A stretch of DNA of 64,000 nucleotides from Owenia fusiformis (Eukaryota; Annelida; Polychaeta; Sabellida; Oweniidae). The position numbers were made by a program, and so were the translations under genes. The notes beneath the pieces are model-generated. The model saw only the letters and a list, made by a program, of their open reading frames with translations, had not been told where the DNA came from and did no database searches. Location: contig CAIIXF020000003.1 in assembly GCA_903813345.2 (NCBI GenBank), positions 17,000,931 to 17,064,930 of the forward strand, given 5' to 3'. Positions 1 to 12,700 of the stretch are shown here, in pieces. Numbering within the stretch: the stretch's first letter is position 1; each line of letters opens with the position of its first letter.

Positions 1-1115
1 TTCCCTAAAAAAGGAAAATTTTAAAATTCAAAATTATTCTTAACAAGGTGTTCGCCATTGACCAACAAAATGGGAGGAATTAGTTGATTTAGAATGTATT
101 GTTTACTTAAAATGATCTCAAATACTTGAGGTATTGTGACACTAGAATTTTCCAAAGTACTAACTCATACAGTATTATGTTAGAATGTTCTAAATATTTA
201 CTCATGTAGTACTGTTATGTTGAACTTTTCTCAAGTATTTATTTATGCATGGTTGTAGTATTAGCAATTTTTGAAGTACTTACTCATGCAGTATTGTTAT
301 GTTGAGCTTGTACTCTTGTAGAAAGTCATCACACTTCAGTCTAGTGCCACTGATGATACCAAATGCGTTGAGAAATTTAGCCATGTTTTCTGCATCTGTA
401 AACCAACAAGAGAAGAAATACTATGGCAGAGGTTTCATTTGGAGTATTCATTTTCGTTTTTCATCTGGAATTGTAAAGTCACTCTATCAAATGAAGCCAA
501 CTGATTTTCTATTTGAGTGCCTATATGTCAGCAAGTGGAAACATTGTAATCTGAAATCATCTAGTCTAAAATCCATACTATGGGTGAATAAGTATAGGAT
601 ATCCTTTGAATGATACAATTTTTATCCACGAGTTGATATCACTATCTGGACGACTGAGCGTAGCGAATGAGTGTAGATATTGATATTAATGAGTGGATTA
701 AAATGATATCATGTCAAGATTACAAAGTTTGTTTCTGAGGAAAATTAAGATATCTGTAGAATATTCTCCATATTCCACAGATATCGCTTTTTCCACGCAT
801 TTGCAAAATATCATACACATATTTCCATGTTATCCTACAGATTTGACCTCAACTATGGGATAAGGGAAATTATTAAATAACAAACATTGTACTGATATAA
901 TCCACTTAAACCTACCATCTGTTTCTCCCTCTTCACTGGATATGAGTATAGTCCCTTTGCCATCATCGATCTCAACATCTGGGGCCACCATGTTAAACTG
1001 GCCTTTGATTATCTGGAGGAGACAATAAATACTTCAACTAAAAAAAAACACTTCAAAAAATTAATAAGTTGAAGGAAAGATTAGTATTCATAAATTTTGA
1101 GATAACTTATACAGG

Positions 1116-1346
1116 ACATCTACTAATTTGGCGCAACTTATTTTGGCGGATTTACTGTTTTGAACATTTGGCATTTACTTAATATGGCGGACTTGCAATT
1201 TTAGAATTTACTACAGAATTTACATTAGAATTTACAGTACTAATTTACATGGTAATGAAATTACTCGGGAATTTGGCCACTGCTTAATTTGGCAGATCGG
1301 CCATATAAAAAAAAAAGCCTCCAAATTAAGTAGAAGTACAGTATCA
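1116..1346. mobile_element. MITE with CTACTTAATTTGGC motifs, copy 1
   Basis: Repeated TTTGGCGGA motifs and a right end AATTAAGTAGAAGTACAGTATC. Two further copies (13911-14069 and 50279-50491) carry the inverted left end GATACTGTACTTCTACTTAA or a close variant. In intron 11 of the UBA2 duplicate. Confidence 0.6.
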
Positions 1347-1892
1347 ACCATTTAGTCATTTTACATATGAGAAAATAAGACATTAAAAATGTTTAACTTT
1401 TACCTTTTCCTCCAGTGTTTTGAGTGTGAGAGTGGTTGTGTTGACCTTGACAGTAACCTCAGGTTTGGCTGAGCACACATAACATTTAGGATTTGGCTTA
1501 TCCAGGAAGCAGGGCACTAAAAGTTTCTTGCGTACATTTGGTTGTCTATTGAGATATATCTAAATTAAAGGAAAAAAATATAAAGATTTAAAGCCATTGA
1601 ATATGTAGAGTGTTTTGTAAAGACAGTAGCAGTAAAAATTTTGATAGACTTCATTAATTTTTAAAAACAGATCAAATATGTATATATGTATATGTTTTAA
1701 CCATATTTGAAAAAGAGAGAATATCACATACATGGACTTACAGTTTTACATGTTTCTATTGCACCAGATAAAATCTTCATGCCTTCCATCACAATGAGAG
1801 CAGCTATGACAGCATTGGTGGTTGCTATAGCAGGGATGATGTTACCTGCCATTGCTATAACAACAAAAGTAAACAATGAGGGACTATGATGG

Positions 1893-2478
1893 TAGTGGTG
1901 TCAATTAACCGCTTGAGCATTAACCGGTTAACCGGGGGTTTTTACCGGTTAAAGTCGGTTAACCGACGGGAAATTTGAACTGATAATTTCAAATGAAATC
2001 TTCATCTTCGATCTTGAAAGTTGAAAAAAATTGGATAAATGATATATCTGCGTTTATTTTTTACGTTCGTCAAGCGTTACTCTATTCTATGTAAGTAAGC
2101 GCGGGAAAGCAATGTGGCAGGGATTAAAGTTGCTGATTGGATGTTTGTAAGGAATTATCGGACCTATCACATGTATGAGTAGCTCACATGAAACTGACGC
2201 TTGGAAAACAAACAGATTAAAATGCAAAGTAAGCGCGGAAAAGCAATGTGACAGGGATTAAAGTTGCTGATTGGATGTTTGTAAGGAGTTATGGGACTTA
2301 TGACATGTATGAGTAGCTTACGTGTAACTGACACCATAAAACCAAACGGATTAGCATGCAAAATAAGCGCGAGAAATAACAAAATTATACACGGTCAACT
2401 AACCGCCCATAAAAACACAGACCGGTCAAGGCATTATCGGCGGTTAACCGGTTAACCGGTTAATACTTGACACCTCTA
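1893..2478. mobile_element. hAT-type non-autonomous element, copy A (586 bp)
   Basis: Ends are TAGTGGTGTCAA and TTGACACCTCTA (inverted), with TTAACCGG-rich subterminal repeats. It is flanked by a perfect 8-bp target duplication TATGATGG (1885-1892 and 2479-2486), the hallmark of hAT insertion. The matching site in the functional UBA2 intron 9 (about 27300) is empty. An imperfect ~130-bp internal duplication is present. No transposase. Confidence 0.93.
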
Positions 2479-3348
2479 TATGATGGCATTGGTGGTTGCT
2501 ATAGCAGTTGGATGATATCTACCATTGTAACAAAGATAAACATTCATTGCTATAACATAATCAGATAACAAACAATCATTTTAAAGCTAAAAAGCTGATG
2601 TAGAAACATTTAAGAAAAATATCAATTCAAAGGTTCAATGTCACAGAAATTAGATATGGGTGCATATTTCAAACTTACATTTGATGTCAAATCGAGACTT
2701 GAGAGGAATGCCAAATATGTAAGCTCTAATGTTAGCTGCACAAGTAACAAAGTCCATGGCTGGAGAATCATCCTGAAAGAATATGTAAAGTGATTTCTCA
2801 GTGATGTATATGTAATAACGTAATACATACACTTTGTTCTTATTGTATTTGTATCTTGTGAATGTAAACTTGTTCAAATCTTACCTTTGGACTGCGGGTA
2901 AAGCCTCAGTCATATTTGCTTTACGGCAGAAATACGGCTGCCAAACTTCAAATAAAATGTTACCATCTAATTGTAATTGATATAACAAAAGTGTAACCAT
3001 TTGTTACAGAGACCAAAAGCCATTCTCTAATGCTCAACACTAGTCAGAAGTCACTTAGTAAGACACTGACACTTAATTCTGAACCTACAGTTAGTAGGGA
3101 GTTTAAGCTTGCAACGTTTTTCACAACCTGAACGTGAACTGAAAATATTTAAGCGATGCATTTGTATGGGTGATTGGTCATATGTACAGGTTGGCGTTTT
3201 GATTTTATATTCAAGCTTAAACTCCCTAGTAGCTCGTTTCATTAACTTACATGTATATTATATGATTTCTAGTAATACTTTACCTTATCCCACACTAGCG
3301 TACCCCCTTCTCCTTGTGCTGCCAGTTGGTCCTTCAAAGACTTAATGC

Positions 3349-3934
3349 TAGTGGTGTCAATTAACCGCTTGAGCATTAACCGGTTAACCGGGGGTTTTTA
3401 CCGGTTAAAGTCGGTTAACCGACGGGAAATTTGAACTGATAATTTCAAATGAAATCTTCATCTTCGATCTTGAAAGTTGAAAAAAATTGGATAAATGATA
3501 TATCTGCGTTTATTTTTTACGTTCGTCAAGCGTTACTCTATTCTATGTAAGTAAGCGCGGGAAAGCAATGTGGCAGGGATTAAAGTTGCTGATTGGATGT
3601 TTGTAAGGAATTATCGGACCTATCACATGTATGAGTAGCTCACATGAAACTGACGCTTGGAAAACAAACAGATTAAAATGCAAAGTAAGCGCGGAAAAGC
3701 AATGTGACAGGGATTAAAGTTGCTGATTGGATGTTTGTAAGGAGTTATGGGACTTATGACATGTATGAGTAGCTTACGTGTAACTGACACCATAAAACCA
3801 AACGGATTAGCATGCAAAATAAGCGCGAGAAATAACAAAATTATACACGGTCAACTAACCGCCCATAAAAACACAGACCGGTCAAGGCATTATCGGCGGT
3901 TAACCGGTTAACCGGTTAATACTTGACACCTCTA
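3349..3934. mobile_element. hAT-type non-autonomous element, copy B, inside exon 8 of the UBA2 duplicate
   Basis: Same 586-bp element as 1893-2478 and identical to it as far as I can read. It is flanked by an 8-bp duplication CTTAATGC (3341-3348 and 3935-3942). It interrupts coding exon 8: removing element and one repeat leaves exactly the 137-nt exon, and the empty site is seen at 32056-32063. Confidence 0.95.
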
Positions 3935-5052
3935 CTTAATGCTGTTGTTTAAGATATCGGCACATTGCTGAACACTCCATAGTTGTTGGTCTCTAATGGG
4001 TCCATCCACAAACTCTGTAAAAGACAAACAGAATAGAAAGATTATTTTATTTCAAACATTCTAGCCTGAAATGTATGACATAATTCTAGCCAATTTAGTT
4101 TCCTTGGTTCATTAATCGAGCTATGATTTTATTGGAAAGCTCTATTGATATAGGCCTGTATTTAAAACATATTTACATATTGTATAACTTCTGTAAAAAT
4201 AACTAATTTCGTTATATATGTACCTGTTTATAGAAATACAGTTAAAGTTTGCATATGAAATGCTCTCTATAGTACCTTTTATATTGTTTCTTTTTATAGA
4301 CAGATGTTTCTTTTTAACAGTATTCAAGTAAGGTAATGGGACCTAGTCCTCTTGAGAACAGTTACACTGGCTGATTAGGGGGTGGGTGGGCCCAGAAAAA
4401 AAAAATTGGGCCCAAAATAATTTTGGGCTAAAAAAGGCCTTTAGGCCCCGAAAAGTGGGCCTTTTTGGTCATAACTGGGCCTTTTAAGTCCTTGTTTTTT
4501 AATTTCAGGCCAAATTTTGAAGAAAATGGGCCTCAAAATTTCAAAATTTGGGCCCACTTTTGGTTTTAGGGGCCCAAAATTTTTTTCCGCACAATTGCGG
4601 AACTTTTTTTCTCTGACCTAAAATTTGGGCTCCTCCCTTGTTGGTTCCCAGATCCGCCCCTGAGTTATGTGTAGGGTACTTCATACAGAGAGTTGCTTCA
4701 TGACAGATTTGACTGTAATAATATCAATGATTCAATTTACAGAGAAAATGAAGAACCACAAGCATTGTGTACACAGAAATCTGGAAGCCTTACGATGTAC
4801 CTGTGGAGGGTAGTTTATCCCAGTCAAGTGGAGTTGGTGGACGTCTTTTCTTCCAAAGTTTATCCATGGATAGCAAGTACTTAATGTCATCACGGAACAA
4901 CTACAATTGAAAAATATGATTTTTTAAAAATTGTGCTTTTAATATAGGGTCAAAAACACGATTGTTATAATGAAGATACTTGGAAGATACTCAGCCAGCA
5001 CCACATTGGAAACCACTTCCACTAAGAGTAACAAGAACACAAATGTGTACAA

Positions 5053-6130
5053 TACAGGGTGTTCCAAAAGTAACAGGACTGGTGCTGGCATTTCGACAAT
5101 TTTGCACTGAGTGTCTTCAAATTTTCAACTTGTACTTTGAAGTATTGCAACTAAAATTGTAAAGTTTCAGAAACAATGATGAAATGCGGTTAGAGTTATG
5201 GTTACTATAGTAACATGACATCCCAATACCCGGGGCAACTTTTTTCCTGAAAATGTGATATCTAACATTTTTGTATTGCTGAAGAAAGTATCTCATTCAC
5301 CTATTATAACACAACATTCCTTGTTTATTTTCTTAGTTGCTTTGTTGTAAAGGTGTTGCTATACAATTCAGATACAAGTATAATTTCATAATGATAATAA
5401 TATTTATTCAATTTCCTTGAATATCACTATGTATAACAGTCCGAACAATTCACGGTTGAGATTTTGAAAAGACCCAATTTGAAGCCAGTCATCTACCTTG
5501 ATAGCGCGCCTGCCCGCAGGTCACCATTGAAGACCATCCAGCTATAGAGGAGCTATGTCTTGAGGTCTAAAACCATGCATCATACTCTTCTGATCATGCA
5601 ATATCTAATTTTTACTTATATTGAGAACGGAATGCTTATCAGTGCTGTAAGACGTACCTTTAAAGATGAGAATGACCTTCTCCAAATTGTCCAATCGACC
5701 CTGCGTGACTTGTCCTCAAATGGGTTCACTCATGTGTTTGGGTCATGGATACAGAGTACTACTCTTGTACTGACCAAAGAGGAGCCTATTTTTCAAAGTA
5801 GGGGATCAAAAGGAATATCAAATGATGTAAAACAAATGTAATTCCTACCAGTTGTTGCATTTCAACTTTGATATGACATGTACAAAATGATATGGCATGT
5901 GCAAAATGCTTAATGTCTCTGTAATTTTTTTTGCGTGGAATGTTGCCCCGGGTATTGGGATGTCATGTTACTATAGCAACCATAACTCTACCCGAGTTTA
6001 ATATATTTTGTCGAAACTTTGCAATCTTAGTAACGATACATGAGAGTAGATAATGTAAAACTTTGAAGACGATTGGTGCATATTTGACAAAATGCCAGCA
6101 CCAGTCCTGTTACTTTTGGAACACCCTGTA
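5053..6130. mobile_element. TA-flanked element with long terminal inverted repeats
   Basis: TACAGGGTGTTCCAAAAGTA at the left and its complement ending TACTTTTGGAACACCCTGTA at the right. The inverted similarity continues inward for roughly 190 bp (ATGGTTACTATAGTAACATG versus CATGTTACTATAGCAACCAT). TA borders suggest a Tc1/mariner-like origin. No recognisable transposase remains; a 93-codon frame at 5560-5841 is unassigned. It lies in intron 6 of the UBA2 duplicate. Confidence 0.75.
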
Positions 6131-7539
6131 TGTCCCCACCAATGGGTGATCCCGTCAAATGATTATCCTGAAAATGAGTAGACAAGACTTTACCGTTACA
6201 ATTTTGGGACAGTAAATGCAAAATGGCCACCTTAAAATTTACCCAGAATGCCCAAAAATTAGTCAGCTTTAGATTTTCATACTGCGAACTAACCCTGAAA
6301 ATTTGAACTGTCAAACAGTACACCAGAAAACGCGTAAACAAGACTTCACAGACAAGATTTTAGGACTGAAAAATCCAAAATGGCTGCCTTGACATTAGCC
6401 CAGAATGCCAAAAAACTAATCAGTTCTAGATTTTCATACTAAGAATCATCCCTGAAAATTTGAAATTGATCTACCAAACGGTTCACCTGAAAACGCGTAG
6501 ACAAGACTTTACTGACAAGATTTTAGGACGGAAAATCCAAAATGGCTGCCTTGACATTTATCCAGAATGCCAAAAAAACTAATCAGTTCTAGATTTTAAT
6601 ACAAGGAATCATCCCTGAAAATTTGAATTTGATCTACCAAAAGGTTCACCTGAAAACACACAGACAAGACTTTACAGGCAAGATTTTAGGACGGAAAATC
6701 CAAAATGGCTGCTTTGACATTTACCCAGAATGCCAAAAAACTAATCAGATCTAGATTTTCATACTAAGAATCACCCCTAAAAATTTAAAATTGATCTACC
6801 AAATGGTTCACCAGAAAACGCTTAGACAAGACTTTACAGACAAGATTTTAGGACGGAAAATCCCAAATGGCTGCCTTCACATTTACCCAGAATGCCAAAA
6901 AACTAGTCAGATATAGATTTTCATACTAAGAATCATCCCTGAAAATTTGAAATTGATCTACCAAACGGTTCACCTGAAAACGCGTAGACAAGACTTTACA
7001 CACAAGATTTTAGAACGGAAAAATCCAAAATGGCCAATAATAAAAAAGTGATTATGAGTTTTTGCTGATTTCTTTTTACAACATTATCACATATCACTAC
7101 TGTTAACAATAACATAGGCTTCTAAAATAAAGTACACCTGGAATTATTTATAAAGCTACTAAATAGTTAAAGTATGAAAGCTCAAAAACACCGTTCAATA
7201 TGATACAAAGCATTATCGCGCGCTAACTTTTCTTAAGACATTCAAAATGGCTGCCACGACTGAGCTAACAGGTCCAAAACCTAATCAGATGTAGAATGAA
7301 GTAAGCTGAACAAGATGTTTAAAAGCAACCGTATAGCCGTTTTTCTTTGAGTTTGCAGACAAGGATTTTAGCATTTGACTTCAAAATGGCCGACAGGAAG
7401 TAGGTATCGAGCTAAAAGTGTTTCGTCCACATCTGTATCCACTCATAAGTTATCCCTGAAAATTTGAAGGTGATATCTGTAGCGGTTTTGGAGAAAACTG
7501 CCGGACGTACGTACGGACGGACGAACGGACGGACGGACG

Positions 7540-7582
<43 letters not shown>

Positions 7583-7644
7583 GGACGGACGGACGGACCC
7601 GCCTATGCCGACAATATAGCCCCACACTATGTGGTGGGGACATA
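6129..7644. mobile_element. Element with tandem-repeat core and ACGG/ACAG microsatellite
   Basis: Bounded by TATGTCCCCAC and GTGGGGACATA. It contains about five imperfect ~165-bp repeats (6170-7040; landmarks AAAATGGCTGCC, AATGCCAAAAAACTA, GAAAACGCGTAGACAAGAC), a diverged segment, then a tetranucleotide run (ACGG/ACAG)n at about 7503-7598. This architecture (short inverted ends, satellite-like core, adjacent microsatellite) recalls the 'pearl'/Helentron-derived elements described in bivalves. That family assignment is from memory and tentative. Confidence 0.7.
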
Positions 7645-9791
7645 ATAAAAAGGAAATACCAAAGACAATGAGGCAATTTGAGAGAGTTTTAAGATGTAAC
7701 AACATGAGATTAACAGATTAAACAAGGGGGATCAATGGAGGCACTATCAAAATTTGCAGTGTTTGAGTCAAATAGGCAGTTGACCTAAAAGCCATCTGGA
7801 TCTGCCACCGTGTTTTTCTCACTTTTAACAATTGCTATATCATATCAGTTTAAAATAACTAATAAAAATCAAGCAACTAAATCAATGGGTGCCAATCCAA
7901 GTGAAATTCTATATATCATACCTTATTGAATAGTTTCACTGTGTCGTAACCTGTTTCTGCTGCCCATCCCCGTGTAGATTTACGCTCTATACCTCCAATA
8001 CTATTTTTAGCCTCATTTCCAAGAGCCTTTTCTCCTGCATCTCCTATGTAATGTTAAAAATATGATACGAAGTAAGTTAAATTCTATTATGGTGGAATTC
8101 AGAGGTTCATATTCATTATAAGACATTCTAACAAACAAGACATTGAACATGCAAAAGGTCACAACCTGCCATTTGTTAAAGACCCTGACCACCAAATGCC
8201 AACTGCCAAACACCAACTGCTGAACACTGTCCGCAAAAATGGAGATGCTTTGTGAATTCAAACATTTTTCTAGTGCTAGAAATATTCTAGATCTTATACA
8301 AGAAAAAAAAATTGCCATTATGCATGTTCCTGGCCAGGCTCATACCTGTTAGCTCCGGGTCCTCTGTATCTGGAGACACATCCTGATCTGGATCTTCCTC
8401 ACCAAACAGCTGATTGAAAAGGTGTTTGGCCCATACAATGCAATGGATTGGCTCTGAGGGCGTGTTACGTATGGTACACCCTGGGAATGTCTTCTGCGTA
8501 GGCTTTGGTTGACACTCATAACATTCTGTCAATCCCTAGAGGCGGGAAATAAATTTTGCATTTAATCTTACCTTTTTAATAACAGTCACCTGGCCCAAGT
8601 AGCCTGCTGTACCACTCTCTACCAGTGGAACATCTGCTGCCAGACACATTCTGTTCACATGATTCCTTGCAGCTGGAATTTACACAATACAATGACATCA
8701 CATATGAATGATGACATCACGCAATACAATGACATCACCAAGGATTGGCTCCCAGTCCCAGGGTATCAAGTCGATATTCGACCTTGACTTGATTGATGAC
8801 AACATTGAAAATTTCATTATTTTCTGATATTATAACTGACTATAAATTCATATTCAGCGATTCAAAAGATCTGAACTAATATCTTGATCACTTCTTGTGT
8901 GTTATGAATTTTTTCTGTTATCCAACGCATTCATCACCAAGCTAAACTGTTTGAAATATTCTGTACCATACTCAGCACTGAAAGTAAATATATAATTTTA
9001 GGCTAGCATTTAATTTTTCATTTACAATATCTGACACAAGAAGGGCCTAACCCCTATAAGAAGCCCTTATATTTTATTCATTTTTGCTTTATTATAAAAT
9101 AACCAGAACTGAAGCTGCAAATTCACTGTCTTGATTTGAGTATAGGACTTTAGTATTGTAAACAATGCAATTTTGATTACATTTTGTCATGAATGACTGT
9201 CAAGACCAAATAAGTGTTTGTGTGTTAAATTGCATGATTTCACGTATTAATATGATTTAGACACTTTCTCATCAAATCAGATAGAGTGTGAATAAATGGT
9301 GTATTCCAAACAAGGCATTAAACATGCAAATTGTCACCACAAGCCATTGCCATATTACAGACGCCGAACACCAACCCCCACCACAAAAGAGTTGGAGGTG
9401 TCATCAATTGTGTCGGTGGCATAAAAACTAAATGTACAACAATTTCTCTCTTCAAATTCATAATTTTTAATTTTGACAAGTATTTTTGCATTTTTACAGA
9501 GGCAATACCCCTTACAATTTTGCACTGATGTCTTACCTCATTACACTGTTATGGTGGGCACCAATCTAATATCAAAACGAGGTAAGGGGCTATATCGGAG
9601 TAATCGGGCAATATCGATGGATATAGCCGCTAACATTCCCATTGACTTCCATACAAATGCTTCGTTAAGTATGCTATACATGTATTAATTGTATATGTTT
9701 GTCATAAAAAGTGTGTGTGAAACTAATATGATCAAATGCTTGATATTTACTCAAATCCAAACTTGCTTAGGAATAATTCCTATCTTTGCAG

Positions 9792-12700
9792 ATGTGATAT
9801 TGAAATACAGGGACAGGATAGCTCAGTTGGAGACAGATGCTCTGGAAGTTATGAAACTTGAGAAAGAAGAAAAACATATACGAATGTCAGAAGCTCAGGC
9901 AACATTAAGTGCAATACAACTAAGTTTGGAAAAATATAGAAAGGGTAATGAAAAATTCTGACTGGTTTTTAGCGCAGATTTGCTCTCAGATCTACTGGTC
10001 CAAGTGGTATTCAGATGAGATAGGTTTTAATTTAAAGTTTATATGAGAGAGGATTCACTCCTGAGCAATTTTAGGGGTGAGTCTTACATACATGTTGTAC
10101 TTCAATTTAAGTCATGTATGCAAAATATGTATTCAATTTATCAAAACACATAAAAAGAAACTTAACTTTCAGTAGCATACCTGTAGCTTTTCAATGTATC
10201 ATAATCCATTAAAAAGAACTCAACTTTTAGTAACAGCTTTTAGTGTATCATTGTACATTCATAGATATTATCCATATATAGGTGAGCAAAGCTAGAAAAC
10301 AACTAGAAGGTGATGCCAATCTTGGTGACAGACAGAGAACCTGGTTCCAGAGCCATAGAGAACGAATGCAGGAACAAGGTACACTGAACTGTTTATTCAG
10401 TCATATAATAATTAGTTTGAAAACAAAAGAAGCGGTTGTATTCTAGATGTGGGTCAGGTCTGTTCAGATCTGGCTGCTGGCTTCATGAATTCAACCGGCT
10501 ATTTGTGGTCATTTCCTATGACATCACCGCATAGTTAATGAGCACTTATTTAGCATGTGTTCCTTCCATTTTTCTGATTGGTTGAGAAAGGGTCAGCGTG
10601 GTAGATTTGAAATGATTTTAACCTGGGCTGTCACAGGTACCAGGGGCAGGGATGCTAAACTGTAATGTCTATACTAGGCAGAGGGAAGATTATAACCAGA
10701 CTCTGCGCGCAGGGTAATTTGTGGAAGAAGTAGGCCTCTATTTGGGAATCTTGCCATTCTTAATCCTATATTCATTAAAAGATGGCAACTTTAATTTCAG
10801 ATCGCTACTGCCATCTTTCTGTTGATAGAAAACTTTCTTTCCAATTTTAAATGAAATTGAGTTGATTTTCGTAACTAATTTTACTAAGATGTCGGTAAAA
10901 TAAGTTGAGAACACTTTATCTTCAATTTGAAGTAGCTGCAATGTTGGTTGAATGATGTAGAAAATCAGCAAATAATTTGTTATTTGATGTTTTTGTGGAG
11001 CACATCCGTATGATTTTGTATCAACCAAGGCTAACATAATGCAGACTACTACAGTTTTGATGGTTTGTCAGAGTTCTAACTGAGAAGAGATATTCTGTTT
11101 GAAAGTTGTCTGTGTACGGGCACAGATTGGTTCATAATATTGTTGAACACAATGACTTTGGACCCATGTGACCAATTTGCGACTGTGTCACTTGACCCAT
11201 CTCCAAGGAACGGTGTCTCATCAGTTGACATAACTATTGTTTTATTTGTGACGTGTCAATAGTATTTGTAACAAATTGTTACATTTTTATTTCAGATGCC
11301 TTGAGATTGGGGGACTTCTCAAAACTTCCATCCAACAGTAAAAAATTAAAAAATAAGATTAAGAAAAAAGAGTTCACAGTAAGTATTATGTCATAGAATT
11401 ATTATAAAATTTATGATGAAAAAATGAAATGGTTCTCATAATGAAAAAGTCTCAGTTATCAGGCAATACATATTATGGATTGTGAATTAAAGGCCAGTAA
11501 TTGTTTAAGGTCATATCAGGAAAGGGGATCCATTTTATGATATGGGCACCCCTCATAGTCTCTTGCTTGTTCGAAATCGTAGTAGTAACATTTCTGTTAT
11601 TATTTTCAGTTGTAGAAATGACTTTCAACTCCAAATACACCTTCCTACCATGCAATATGCACTCTCCCTTCTCTCATTATTTATAATTATAACAACTTTG
11701 TAACCATTAAGTTCAGTCAATAAAAGGTTATACTCGAATAAATAAACATTTTAACATACGATATGACCATTGATCAATGCTTATAAATTCTACACGGTTT
11801 CAAATTATTTGACTTTTTAGCCTGATGAGCGTGTGGAGTTTGAAATGACAAAGACACAAGCCTTCCAGGCACGTCATGCTAAGCGAGAACGTCAACAGAA
11901 ACGTATGCATGTCTTTGACGATGACGAAGATAAACCTAAAGGTGGGTAGCTCTGTTATATAGTCCCTAATCTTGTGTAAAGTATCAAAGTGGTTAATTTT
12001 TGGCAATAAACTTGGACATATACTGTACATCTTGATTTGTTGCTTAAAACAGCACCAAAGAATAGAGATTTACATGTTGAAAGCAATCTTTTTAAAAAGC
12101 ATTTCAATGTTTCTTTTACAATTCTTATTTCATTTTCTGAAAATATAGTGGAGACGTTTGATCAAAACATAAAAAGTGTTAAGATGCAGAAATGTTCATT
12201 AGAATTTATGCTAGATAACCTTACAAAGTATTGACAAAGTAAAAAAATGACAAAGTGGCAAAAATACCGTTGAATCCAAGAAATTAAAGAAATGATAATT
12301 GAACTTCTTATAGCAAAATTGTTTAACACTTTAACCACGGAAAATTATGATGGGATGTTTAACCTATAAGTAATTCATCATTATAAATAGTTTGTATAAG
12401 ATTTCACAATTTTGTTTTTTGAAAATTTTGTAAGAGGGAGCAATGTTGAAGCACTTGATTTTATTTATGAGTACATCTTGACACAGTGATATTTTATTGA
12501 CAAATCAATTGCTCTACATATTTACTTAATACATTCATTACTCAAGGTAACCCATGATAAAGTACTTCTGTATTTAGAGGCTCAAAAATGCTATTACGAT
12601 ACATTACTTTTTTGTTACCACCTTTTCGTTTTTGTTAAAGATAGGCATTGTTTTTTAAGAAATCATTTTTTCATTGAGTTATCAGGATTTCTATGTCAGT

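Larger units (their letters stand above)
1..9574 (-). pseudogene. UBA2: Partial, disrupted duplicate of UBA2 (exons 2 to 14)
   Basis: A second copy of the UBA2 locus at 24787-41327, in the same orientation. Exon equivalents (minus strand, 5' to 3'): exon 2 (3' part only) ~9574-9537, exon 3 8977-~8926, exon 4 8672-8572, exon 5 8535-8346, exon 6 8043-7922, exon 7 4900-4801, exon 8 4014-3284 (interrupted), exon 9 2772-2679, exon 10 1854-1742, exon 11 1559-1404, exon 12 1012-916, exon 13 395-284, and the first 4 bases of exon 14 (4-1), which runs off the window. Lesions seen directly: a 586-bp transposon inside exon 8; loss of the exon 3 donor by deletion; intron 4 cut to 36 bp; no exon 1 or 5' part of exon 2. 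The copied exons are otherwise nearly intact. Exons 10 and 7 match the functional copy by eye, while exon 13 has about 8 differences in 112 bases. It cannot encode a normal E1 subunit. A haplotype-duplication assembly artefact is the main alternative. Confidence 0.9.

Noticed and set aside
2167-3838. Two identical 71-codon minus-strand frames (2382-2167 and 3838-3623)
   Set aside because: Both lie inside the identical hAT-type elements, have no family resemblance, and the element is non-autonomous.
5560-5841. Possible transposase fragment in the TA-flanked element
   Set aside because: No recognisable catalytic or helix-turn-helix pattern in this 93-codon frame.
7412-7705. Open frames with PSVRPSV-type repeats
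   Set aside because: Translation of the ACGG/ACAG microsatellite inside a transposon.
9792-9944. DDX27 as a gene truncated at its 5' end by the UBA2 copy
   Set aside because: The first exon has a normal acceptor and a split codon, so an intron with upstream exons outside the window is more likely; kept as an alternative.
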